A DNA stretch of 64,000 nt, from the NCBI GenBank assembly GCA_017311315.1, contig CM029622.1:18062102-18126101 (forward strand), given 5' to 3'. A model generated the notes under the pieces. That model was not told the origin of the DNA, ran no database searches, and saw nothing but the letters and a program-made list of their open reading frames with translations. Position numbers and translations under genes: made by a program. This stretch comes from Dendrocalamus latiflorus (taxonomy: Eukaryota; Streptophyta; Magnoliopsida; Poales; Poaceae). Numbering within the stretch: position 1 is the stretch's first letter; each line of letters opens with the position of its first letter. This document shows positions 54,679 through 64,000 of the stretch, piece by piece.

Positions 54679-57600
54679 TTATGCAACATCTAATGCTACA
54701 GAATGTGAGTGGGAACACTCATGGTGTGCAGCCGAGCCAGAAGAGGTACCAGGTTCTTCGGTGCAAATACCTTCTGACCTTTTTATGTCATTTAGAGCTC
54801 TCTTGGCATATACCGTGAAGGCGATTGTGAGGACAACAGCAATAACAAAGGAGATTATGTTGTATGTTATCTCCACTGGCGTCATCTTATAATTGCCATA
54901 CTTCATGTCGGCCAACGTACGTATCAACCGTCCACTGCAACAAAACGTAGCAATACAAGTAAACAACTACTTCTGGAAAGCATATTGAGTGCACTCAGTA
55001 ACTTACTGAAAAACAATGTTCTGTTTCTGCCTGGGTTGGTCACGGGCACAGCTAGTGTATAGCTTAAATTAGCAACCGAAACCCAACTCAAGTTCTATCT
55101 AGTTATTATGCGCCAATACCTTGTCCTAGATAAACATATACTCCGTCATGTTTTCAACAATCCAGAATCTCCAAATCAGCAAAATTTTTAACACTTTTGC
55201 ACACATAAATAGATTATGACACTGGTACAGTAGATGCCGTTCGATTCATGAGCTCCTATTAGAAAAGCAATTGGTTTAATATCACTGGCCCATGTACTAT
55301 TTGTTAAGGACACTAATCAAATGATAAATACACACCAATGGAGTACATGGGGGTGACGATATAAACTTAGATGGCCTGAATCTTGGTTGCAAAATCATGC
55401 ACAATTGATTAAATCATAATACGCTATGTAGATATTTGTATCTAACCTATAGATATAGATGAATGCCTCAGGTACCATTCCAGCAATTGAACCACATAGG
55501 TAAGGGTTGAACTTGATTTCTGTCACAGTTACGGCATAGTTAAAAATTGTATATGGGAATGGTGAGATTCTGAATAGTGCCACAACTCGAAACTGCTGGA
55601 ACCAACGCCCTTCACCAGCAAGTTTTATTAGAGCTATCTGCTGAGGCCATCTCTTTAACCATGCCTGCATTTAAAAAAGAAAGAAAGAAAACAGAGAAAG
55701 CAGAGAGAAGAAAATCAGGGCCTAACTCCTTAAAACAACATGTAGCTCCTAAAATACATGTCACAAGAACATGGATCTGAGAAATTTTACATGTAGACGT
55801 TCGCGGAACAATGAGCCAATCCAATATGGTAAAACCATGCCAATAGTAGTCCCAACCATAATAATCAAGAAACCCCAACCATAACCAAATATCATTCCTG
55901 CTAACCACATAGATGGTCCAGAAGGCACTAAAATAACTGGGAAGAGGGCCAAAGATGCAACAAGGACAACAGCCAATACTGGACGTCCAAAAGCACTTGC
56001 TTCCCATTGCATGATTGGCAAGAGAACCTACAACAAAAGATAAAAATACATACGAAATTAACTTAGGAGATGCTTTAATTCTATGAAATAAATCAAAGCG
56101 TTTTTTCCAGAAAAAGAATAAGATCAAACAGTTAACAGGCACAACATAGCTCAGAAACATGAGAAAATTGATAATTTCTTAAACTACAAATTAAATATCA
56201 CTTAAAATTACAGTAAGTTACATATGCACTCATTAAACATATAGAATTCCAAATTATATTAATATACTAGAATGTACATGGGAAGGTATGGATTAGTGTC
56301 TAGTCAATTACTATGCGTGAACATTTTTATTTTTCATAAGCTGAAACCTGAAGTTATGCTTGAGATATGCAACAGACAACAGACAGGTTCCGCAAAGACA
56401 AATTATTAAGATGAATGGAGCAATGGTGCTGATTCAAGTATTCTAAAGAAGAAACAAGAATTTTAGATGAAGACTGGGGTAAAACCAGCTTTAGCTTGTC
56501 CTTATTTTGATTAAGCCATAACTGCTTTAAGATTTGTGATTGTTTTCATGGAATTTTTAGTTGCATGCCACCCCAAACTTTGTGCTAATAGTAAAAAGCC
56601 CACCCACTCTGAATATGACATGTGGGCCCTGGGCCCACATGTTAGCGAGACATTTGAGTGGCATTTTTCTGATCCACAAACTTTAGGGCGGTACACATCT
56701 AAAAGCCCCTTGTTTAATTTAGAGTGGTATCCAACATATTTTGGGGGTACTGCCCTTTGTTTATCATGATAATGTTATGTATCTTGTCCTTGGATCTAAG
56801 GTAGTAGGGATGATGGGTATAGGGTTCGTCAGCTGCTTCCCGGCGGGAACTTCCTTGATCCGCCGTGGTTGCCGCCAAGAGCCAGAACTTAGGGTTTGGG
56901 GAGAAGAGATAACTTTATTGCTTAACTAATCTTCCGCCCAAACGCAGGAAGATATTTATACTCTTACAAGTCCCCGTTTTCCTTAAGAACCCGACTCCAT
57001 AACAACTCCTTCTTCAATTCGAATAGACAAAGACTTCCCTAACACGTAAGATTCTAACTGACCAGGACTGCTACTAAAGCTTGGATTGGGCTGGCGGCTT
57101 GGAACGCCTGCCATAATGCCTCCCCCAATAAGAGTCCGTAACATTTCCCCCCTCCTGAGGAAACAGCTCGTCCTCGAGCTGAAAGGATGGGTACTGTTGC
57201 TTGAAGGTGGAGACTGGCATCCAAGAAGCTTCTAACGGAGGTTGGCCCATCCATTGTACCAGAACTTCCCAGTTGCCTTTAAACAAACGCGATCGGACAA
57301 TGGCAGCAGGCATGGGAAGCACTCGGCCATGAAGTACGTCCGGCAAAGGTGGGGGAACAGCAGGAGGAACACCGTTGAATGCCTTCAGGAAAGCCACATG
57401 GAAGACATTGTGGATGCGAGCAGCCGCAGGGAGTTGAAGTTTGTAAGCCACTGACCCCACGCGGTCGATGATTTGATAAGGGCCATAAAATTTGGGTGAT
57501 AATTTGGAGAACTTAGATGTAATGCCCACAGCTTGGCGATGATGTAGCTTGAGCAAAACCCATTGCCCCACCTCAAAGTCAACTTCCCGATGATTTTTAT

Positions 57601-60600
57601 CATAGAATTCTTTCATACGCTGCTGGGCGTGTAATAAGCGTTCCCGAATCTCTAGGAGAAACTCATCTCTGGCGCGTAACATCTCCTCAACAGCTGAGAC
57701 CTGGGCTGAGCCTGCTTGGAAAGGTAGAATTGCTGGCGGGGTTCGGCCATACACTACCTGAAAGGGAGTACACTTTAAGGCCGAATGAAACGATGTATTA
57801 TAGCAGAATTCCGCCCACGGAAGCCATTTGATCCAATGGCGAGGACGATCCCCACTGAGACAGCGAAGGTACATTTCAATTGTGCGATTAGCAACCTCAC
57901 TTTGGCCGTCTGCTTGTGGATGGAAAGCTGATGTCATATCAAGGGAAACTCCTGCCAGCCGAAATAGTTCTTTCCAAAAGTTGCTTGTGAAGATTGTGTC
58001 CCTGTCGCTGACAATCGATTCTGGAAATCCATGGAGTCTAACAATAGCCTCAAAGAAAGCATGGGCTACTGATTGTGATGTGTAAGGGTGTGATAATGGT
58101 ACAAAATGAGCATATTTAGAAAATCTGTCCACCACTGTTAATATGACCGATTTCCCTTGTATGCGAGGGAACCCGTCGATGAAATCCATGGTGATATGTG
58201 ACCAGATCTGAGTCGGGATTGGTAAGGGATGTAGCAGACCTGCAGGATGCAAGTGCTCCCCCTTATTGCGTTGGCAGACGTCGCAACAAGTAACATGCTC
58301 ATGAATCAGCTTTTTAAGTTGGGGAATGTAGAAATCCTTGCGAATACGGTACAATGTTTTCTGGATTCCTTCGTGACCTATGCCATGGTAGGTGGAGATG
58401 ATGTGTGGCACATATACAGACGATTGTGGCACGAAAATGCGGCCGTGATACAGGAACAAGCCATCAGTGAAGGACCAATGTGGGGGAAGATCCTGAGAGG
58501 CACACTGCGAATGTAATGTCTGAAATGCCGGCAAGGAATTGACCTCCTCTTTGAGGTGAGATAGTAGTTGAAAGTCAGGTACTGAGAGAACAGATAGTGA
58601 CATATGTTCATCTCGGCGAGATAATGCGTCAGCGACTGTATTGGTTTTGCCAGGCTTGAATTCGATTTGGAAATCAAACCCAAATAATTTACTGACCCAG
58701 TGATGTTGAGGTATAGTGTTCAAGCGCTGATCAAGGAGGAATTTCAAGCTGTAGTGGTCCGTGCGAACAATGAATGGTTTGCCCCAAAGATAGTGTCGCC
58801 AATGACGTACTGCCTTAACCAGCCCAATGAGTTCTCGTTCGTATGCAGCTAGTTTGGCATGGTGAGCTGGGACTGCTCGGCTGAAAAACGCAATGGGCTT
58901 CGATCCTTGATGAAGAACCGCACCAATTCCACTACCAGACGCATCACATTCGACTATGAAAGGTGCTGTAAAATCTGGTAGAGCTAGAAAGTTTGGCTTA
59001 CAAAGAGCTTCTTTCAATGTCACAAAGGCCTCATGCGCCGCTGGTGACCAACTGAACCCCTCCTTGGTGAGAAGCTGAGTGAGCGGCGCGGCAATAGAGC
59101 CAAAATGACGAATGAATTTGCGGTAATACCTAGCGAGGCCTAAAAATCCCCTCAGCTGACGGGGAGACTTAGGGATTGGCCACTGCTGGATATCCTGAAC
59201 TTTGGATTGGTCCATAGAGACACCCTCTGCGGAGATAACATGTCCCAAGTACGATACTGACGTTGTGCCAAAGGAACATTTTGATTGCTTAAGGAAAAAC
59301 TGATGCTGTCGAAGCAGAGAAAAGATCGTTCGCATATGGCACAAGTGTTCAGACCAAGACGGGCTAAAAATTAAGATGTCATCAAAGAAGACCAACACGA
59401 ATTTGCGAAGATGTGATTGAAGAATAGCATTCATAACCGCCTGAAATGTTGCCGGGGCATTGGAAAGACCAAAAGGTAAGACCAAATATTCAAAGTGACC
59501 ATGATGTGTTCGGAAAGCAGTCATGTGGATGTCATCCGGGTGCATTCGTATTTGGTGATAACCCGATCGTAGATCCAACTTCGTGAAGTACTTGGCAAGT
59601 TTTAGTTCATCCAGTAACTCATCCACTATCGGAATAGGAAACTTGTCTTTGACAGTTTGGGCATTAAGTGCACGGTAGTCCACGCAAAGCCGCCAGGAAT
59701 TGTCCTTCTTTTTGACCAGGATCACCGGAGAACTGAAGGGCGAAGTACTGGACCTTATGATTCCCTGTGCCAACATCTCCTTACATTGCTTTTCAATTTC
59801 ATCCTTGTGGTGATGGGGATACCGGTAAGGTCGAACTGCTACTGGTTTGGATCCTGGAACTAGGTGAATGCGGTGGTCACAGTGGCGTTGAGGTGGTAGA
59901 CCAGTCGGATGCTGAAATATGTCCTGAAATCGGACAGCAGAGCTGGTAGCAGAGTTTGAGTTGGCTCGGTGATCGTGAAGATGCGAGCAGATGGCTTGCG
60001 TGGAATGCCCAAAAGGCGAACTTGACGCCCTTGATACCAGAAGGCCATGGACAAATTGGAGAAATCCCAGAGGATCGGGCCTAATGTTCGCAACCAGTGA
60101 ACGCCCAGAATCAAATCAAAACCCTGGAGGGATAGAGCATAGCAGTTGATAGCAAATTCTTCCGGACCAATATTGATCGGCAAGGATGGGCAAAACCCTG
60201 GGCAAGACAGCCTGTCTCCGTTGGCTACTGCCACCTGAATACCCGTCCGGGTTCGCAGGGGGATAGCTGACAATTGAGCAGCTGCAAGACTGATGAAGTT
60301 GTGAGTCGATCCCGAATCGACCAAGGCACAGAACTTGTGACCATTAATATGGATTGACAGTTGCATAGTATTGCCTGAAGAGATCCCCGTTAGTGCATGT
60401 AATGAAATCTGGGGGTTGGTGTCGTCGTTATGATCTTCTGGAACATCATCTTCGTCCAAGATTTCAATCCAATACAAACGCTTGCACCGATGGCCTCTTG
60501 TGAATTGTTCATCACAATTAAAGCACAAGCCTTTCTGACGGCGATCCGTCATCTCAGAAGGTGTAAGGCGTCTAAACGCCCGCTGAGACTGAGAAGATGA

Positions 60601-62419
60601 TCCTGTTGTCGGCGCAGGCAACAGCGGAACCTCAGGTGGTTTTGCCAACAGCGGAGCCATACGTTGTGCTGGAGTATATTTTGCCGCCGAAGAATGTGGA
60701 GTGGAATGAGGCTGCCTGAGCAGTAATCCCGAATTGTAAAGGAGTTTATAATGTCTCTCTGCTGCCTTAGCGAGACTGACAGCGGTATCTAAAGAAGATG
60801 GGTTTTGTAGTTCCACATCTGACTTGATCAGCTCACCAAGACCGGCTAAGAATAACCCCACTTCATGCTCTAGTGATAGAGTGTCAGCGCGACACAGAAC
60901 CCTATAAAATTCCTGAGCGTAATCTTCAACTGACCCTGTTTGCCGAAGAAGAGCCAATTCTGATACTGGATTTGATCGAAACGGAGGTCCAAAACGCAGT
61001 TTGCAAGAACTCTGGAACCTAGGCCACGACGGAATTCCCTCGGTGCGTTCCACTTTGTAATACCATTGCTGAGCAATTCCTGTCATATGATACGTCGCCA
61101 GCCAAACTTTTTCCTCTTCAAGGGTGCGATGACCACGGAAAAATTGCTCACAGCGAGCCAGCCATTCTAAAGGGTCAGAAGTACCATCGAACAGGGGGAA
61201 GTCCACTTTGTAAAAACGACTAGGATGTGTAGCTGCTGATTGTCCGCCGGAGGAATTGCGAGCGGAAGAGTTATCGGAGTTGACCTCTTTCGTTGGTGAT
61301 GACGGACGTCCTTCCAGGGCAAGAACCGCCGCTTCCAGATTCGCATGCGCCGCCGCCTGTTCTTCTTGCCGCTTCAAAATTGTCCCCAGGATCTCTTTGA
61401 GTTCTCGAATATCCGTGCTGAGGGAATCCGGAGCCATGGAGACTGATACCAATCTGTTATGTATCTTGTCCTTGGATCTAAGGTAGTAGGGATGATGGGT
61501 ATAGGGTTCGTCAGCTGCTTCCCGGCGGGAACTTCCTTGATCCGCCGTGGTTGCCGCCAAGAGCCAGAACTTAGGGTTTGGGGAGAAGAGATAACTTTAT
61601 TGCTTAACTAATCTTCCGCCCAAACGCAGGAAGATATTTATACTCTTACAAGTCCCCGTTTTCCTTAAGAACCCGACTCCATAACAACTCCTTCTTCAAT
61701 TCGAATAGACAAAGACTTCCCTAACACGTAAGATTCTAACTGACCAGGACTGCTACTAAAGCTTGGATTGGGCTGGCGGCTTGGAACGCCTGCCATAATG
61801 CCTCCCCCAATAAGAGTCCGTAACAGATAAGCATCTTGATAGATTGGAGTGTCAGACAAACTTAAGAAATATATATTCCTTATGTAACTTTAAACCCTAT
61901 GGATCAGGTTGATCAAGCTAGCCATCGCATCAAACTTGTAATCATTATTGAAGAGCCAGCGAACAAACCAACTTCAGTTGGTTCTAAAAGGCAACATTCT
62001 GTGAAATTGGTGCATGTCTTACTGTTATTGTACTAGCATCTACTGAGGAACCAGAAAAAGGGAAGTCTAATCACATTCTAATGGCCTGACTCCTCTATGA
62101 CTAAGATTACCCTTCAAGTAAGGAAAATACTGTATAAAAGAATTGTACCAAAAGTATCAGCACTTACTTTCTCAAAGGCAAAGGGGACTCCCCATTTCAC
62201 AAAGACATAAGACACTAATATAAGAAGGAAGCAGCCAAGCAGAACTTTCATCCACCAAATGAAGGATCTTGACTTTTGTTGCTCAGGTAAAACTACCGTG
62301 TTAATGTCAGCTGTTGCATGTTGAGCTGGTGTGACCAGCCTCGCATATTCATCGTCCTTTGTGTTTTGCTCAGAATGTTCAATTCCCTTGAATGATGCCT
62401 CAGCTGAAGAGCTTGGCAT
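54679..62419 (-). CDS. TVP38/TMEM64-family (VTT/DedA) membrane protein, four coding exons
   Basis: Exons (minus): 62419-62168, 56027-55791, 55664-55447, 54934-54679. All introns are GT-AG, and the joined frame is 963 bp (320 aa), a usual length. The N terminus (about 55 aa) is hydrophilic. The first membrane segment is WWMKVLLGCFLLILVSYVF. The VTT core follows: LAVVLVASLALFPVILVPSG, PSMWLAGMIFGYGWGFLIIM, then GEGRWFQQFRVVALFRISPF and PYTIFNYAV, GSIAGMVPEAFIYIY and a last membrane segment (ISFVIAVVLTIAFTVYAKRA). The tail is His/Ser-rich. Relatives are SNARE-associated Golgi-type proteins of the superfamily that includes lipid scramblases VMP1/TMEM41B. An acceptor (CTAAACAG) at 62442-62444 indicates a spliced 5' UTR. 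The first intron (6.1 kb) contains a complete Reina-type retrotransposon antisense to nothing else; gene and element share orientation. The coding sequence is intact. Confidence 0.9.
54935..56772 (-). other. Introns of the VTT gene
   Basis: Stretches 54935-55446, 55665-55790 and 56028-56772 are intronic. I see no inserted element in them; 56560-56760 is slightly richer in GC without a domain. Confidence 0.5.
56773..57143 (-). repeat. 3' LTR of the Reina-type element
   Basis: 371 bp. The end of the pol frame (stop at 57074-57076) lies inside it. Confidence 0.92.
57074..61437 (-). pseudogene. gag-pol of the Reina-type chromovirus, one frameshift
   Basis: ATG at 61437 (MAPDSLSTDIRELKEIL) opens gag. 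An in-frame ATG at 61560 within the LTR would add about 41 residues. Gag carries a CCHC-like knuckle (CFNCDEQFTRGHRCK). The protease motif is ALVDSGSTHNFIS. Near 59935 one base is missing (SDF then FQDIF-type sequence in the next frame), just before reverse transcriptase. From there one frame of about 900 codons is open to 57074: RT (FSSPVILVKK, FFDDILIFSPS), RNase H (VECDASGSGIGAVL), integrase zinc finger (HVTCCDVCQ) and core (VVDRFSKYAHF, SDRDTIFTSNFW), and a chromodomain (VLVQWMGQPPLEASW). Apart from that frameshift everything looks functional. A programmed shift is unlikely at this site but not excluded. Confidence 0.9.
57144..57156 (-). other. Polypurine tract of the Reina-type element
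   Basis: The minus strand reads AGGAGGGGGGAAA, immediately before TGTTACGG of the 3' LTR. It is also read as codons (QEGGN) of the pol frame. Confidence 0.85.
61442..61452 (-). other. Primer binding site of the Reina-type element
   Basis: The minus strand reads TTGGTATCAGT, matching the 3' end of initiator tRNA-Met over TGGTATCAG, next to the LTR end. Confidence 0.75.
61455..61825 (-). repeat. 5' LTR of the Reina-type element
   Basis: 371 bp. The minus strand contains GTATAAATATC (61635-61642), a TATA box. A downstream ATG at 61560 is in frame with gag through the primer site. Confidence 0.92.
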
Positions 62420-63100
62420 GCTTGTAACTGTCTCGCCACCTCTGTTTAGGAGCCAAGGCAAAATTAGAACAAAAGGGTATTGATATTGCACAACTAACAA
62501 ATTTATTATTAACCTATCTCATTGAAGTAAAGCTGCCACATGCTTGTTCTGTGTACTAGAAAGGAATAAACAAAGAAAAGCCATGTAGAAGACCAAAGGT
62601 GCTATACTGCAGCCTCAAACATCTCATCTGATCTACAACGTTCATTATTATAGCACAATAAATAAATGCCATTAAGATACTCTACTGTTTGGACATAGAA
62701 ATGCATTTTACTCTCTAAAACTAATGCAATATTTGCATATGTTGTTAAGTAATTTCACTGCATATTTGTTTTTCGGTCGTGCATACGTCGGTGAGAAGTA
62801 TGAGTTAATTTTTGCATTGAAAGTCTGTTTACTGACTGTTTCTTTGCATTTAGTACTCTGCATTAGTTTGGTATTTACTGGTGGTAACGCACCATCAATG
62901 CTTTGTAACCATTTCCTGTATTCAATAGTATATATATGGGAGAAAACCAGAAGACATCAAGAGATTACGGCGTTGCAACCGCTCATGTGTTGTGCTTGTG
63001 TGTGATTATCTCCAAAAGTGTTCTCGTGTGTGAGTCCTCGACCAGTCGTGTGTTCTGAGCACTCAGTAGCAGCGTGTGTGTTCCGAGTACTGTAGACTCT
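62420..63100 (-). other. VTT gene leader/upstream region
   Basis: Right of the acceptor at 62442 lies the 5' UTR intron, with the promoter further right. The sequence is AT-rich; I cannot place the first exon. From about 62930 plus-strand sequence looks like LTR U3/R material (repeated GTAGCAATCG, GTAGCAGTCG). Confidence 0.35.
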
Positions 63101-63564
63101 AAGCATTGTAGCAATCGAGTACTTAGTATTGTAGCAATCGGAGTCTCAGAGTAATGTAGCAGTCAAGTATTGTAGCAGTCGTAGAGGTCTTTCAAGCACT
63201 CTAGCTCGCATCCACGTGCTCGCGTGTGTTTTGATCCTTGGAGCAGATTTGACATTTGGTATTAGAGCGGTGATCACACGGATCCTGCGATGATGCCCCG
63301 AGGTGCAAGATCGGCGTCTCCTCCCTTCGGAAGATCCACCGGCGCTAGTGGGCGTCACGCAGTGGTTCTTGGCAGCAACCAAGAGTTGGTGGCACAGACG
63401 GCGCCAAACGAGGCTGGTGTCACGTTGCGCTACTCCATGCTCACGCGCACGACCTACACCGACTGAGCGTTGCTCATGCGTGTAAATTTGCTGGCTCAGG
63501 GAATCTGGGATGCGGTGGATCCAGACGGTGCCGAGTACCGTGTGGACCGAATAGCATTGGCGGT
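63100..63564 (+). mobile_element. Copia-type LTR end and start of gag, with stop
   Basis: The LTR tail ends GATTTGACA at 63254, followed by TTTGGTATTAGAGC, a decayed initiator-Met primer site. ATG near 63291 opens a Copia gag N terminus (MMPRGARSAS...), with LRYSMLTRTTYTD then TGA where Trp is expected, then ALLMRVNLLAQGIWDAVDP and GAEYRVDRIAL. The frame is cut at 63564 by a TRIM-like insertion. It is inactive. Confidence 0.65.
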
Positions 63565-63694
63565 TGTTGGAATAGTCCCACATTGATTGTGAAAGGGCAA
63601 GCAACCTAACTTAAAAAGTGGAGGAGTCCCTCACTTTATTGGCTAACTTTTGAGGTAAGAAGGCCCTTACAATCGTACAAGTGGTATCAGAGCC
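63565..63694 (+). mobile_element. TRIM-like LTR with primer site, inserted in Copia gag
   Basis: TGTTGGAATAGTCCCACATT starts a unit of about 115 bp ending CGTACA (63679). Two bases later comes TGGTATCAGAGCC (63682-63694), a tRNA-iMet primer site. A second LTR copy is not seen before the window end, and Copia-like LTR sequence resumes near 63785. Confidence 0.6.
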
Positions 63695-63784
63695 CGGTTC
63701 TAATATCGCTGGCCTAATGGACACTATGTGTGAACGCCTGATGGAGTGTAGCCTTAAAGGGCCGTTGGTGTACGGTTAAGGGAC

Positions 63785-63931
63785 CCTGAGGGCTGTAGCA
63801 GTCGGAGACTCAAGAGCATTGTAGCAGTTAGAGACTTAGAGCATGTAGCAGTCGTAGAAGTCTTTTGAGTACTCTAGCTCGTGTCCATGTGCTCGAGTTT
63901 GTTTTGATCCTTGGAGTAGATCCGACATATG
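63785..63931 (+). repeat. Second copy of the Copia-type LTR tail
   Basis: TGTAGCAGTCGGAGACTC through CTTGGAGTAGATCCGACA parallels 63120-63254 with about 10-15% difference by eye. The rest of the window (63932-64000) shows nothing recognisable. Confidence 0.6.
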
Positions 63932-64000
63932 TATCGTCTTCAAACACAGGTGATCTTATCGCCGAAAAGATCGTGTATTTACAACTACAACGGAATAGTA

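Larger units (their letters stand above)
56773..61825 (-). mobile_element. Reina-type chromovirus in intron 1 of the VTT gene
   Basis: LTRs of 371 bp (56773-57143 and 61455-61825) begin TGTTATGTATC and end GAGTCCGTAACA. They look identical by eye. A perfect GATAA duplication flanks the element (56768-56772 and 61826-61830). In minus orientation the primer site TTGGTATCAG follows the right LTR directly, and the polypurine tract AGGAGGGGGGAAA precedes the left LTR. Short LTRs, a single gag-pol frame and a C-terminal chromodomain fit the Reina lineage. Total 5,053 bp. It appears to be a very young insertion. Confidence 0.92.

Noticed and set aside
59860..59960. Programmed frameshift in the Reina gag-pol
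   Set aside because: The break lies between protease and reverse transcriptase with no clear slippery heptamer. A one-base deletion is simpler.

Overview
The window is nuclear DNA from a grass (Poaceae). Three genes have spliced, GT-AG exon structures with plant domain content. They sit in a matrix of grass-type transposable elements: chromovirus LTR retrotransposons primed by initiator tRNA-Met, a Dasheng/zeon-like non-autonomous element with a TGGCGCC primer site, Tourist-, Stowaway- and Mutator-type MITEs, a hAT relative, L1-type LINE tails, and Copia and TRIM pieces. Most long open frames outside the three genes are GC-rich or repeat-driven shadows. I cannot name the species from sequence alone.

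Layout. 1-5.9 kb: a 3.6-kb solo LTR with a perfect 5-bp target duplication (TSD), a broken 3' fragment of a GH17/X8 beta-1,3-glucanase gene, and a Tourist-like MITE. 5.9-19.9 kb: a Tekay/Del-type chromovirus on the minus strand. It has 3.5-kb LTRs, an extra ORF (orf0-like) between primer site and gag, and a gag-pol killed by three stops and frameshifts. A partial second leader lies beyond its 3' LTR. 19.9-20.1 kb: the signal-peptide end of the same GH17 gene, cut at the LTR boundary. 22.0-25.8 kb: an intact eight-exon ATG4 cysteine protease gene (minus), with a solo LTR and a LINE tail in its introns. 26-31.5 kb: MITE-rich spacer and LTR-like sequence. 31.5-38.3 kb: a complete non-autonomous LTR element full of tandem arrays (58+21n, 97, 52/104 and about 66 bp). 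38.3-50.5 kb: MITEs, a duplicated 0.6-kb block, a decayed hAT-type transposase, and a snapback MITE just upstream of a TATA box. 50.6-53.8 kb: an intact IQM-type calmodulin-binding gene (plus). 54.7-62.4 kb: a TVP38/TMEM64 (VTT/DedA) membrane protein gene (minus), complete and in frame, with a 5.05-kb Reina-type chromovirus in its first coding intron; the element's LTRs look identical by eye. 62.4-64 kb: the TVP38 leader, then a Copia LTR/gag fragment with a TRIM-like unit inserted in it.

The host genes do not form an operon or a pathway cluster. ATG4 acts in autophagy, IQM is a Ca2+/calmodulin-linked protein, and the VTT protein is a multi-pass endomembrane protein. The most unusual material is the orf0-bearing chromovirus with its duplicated leader, the tandem-array element at 31.5-38.3 kb, and the GH17 gene split by retrotransposon insertion. 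Exon boundaries were read by eye from splice consensus and reading frame. Repeat identities are visual estimates, not alignments.
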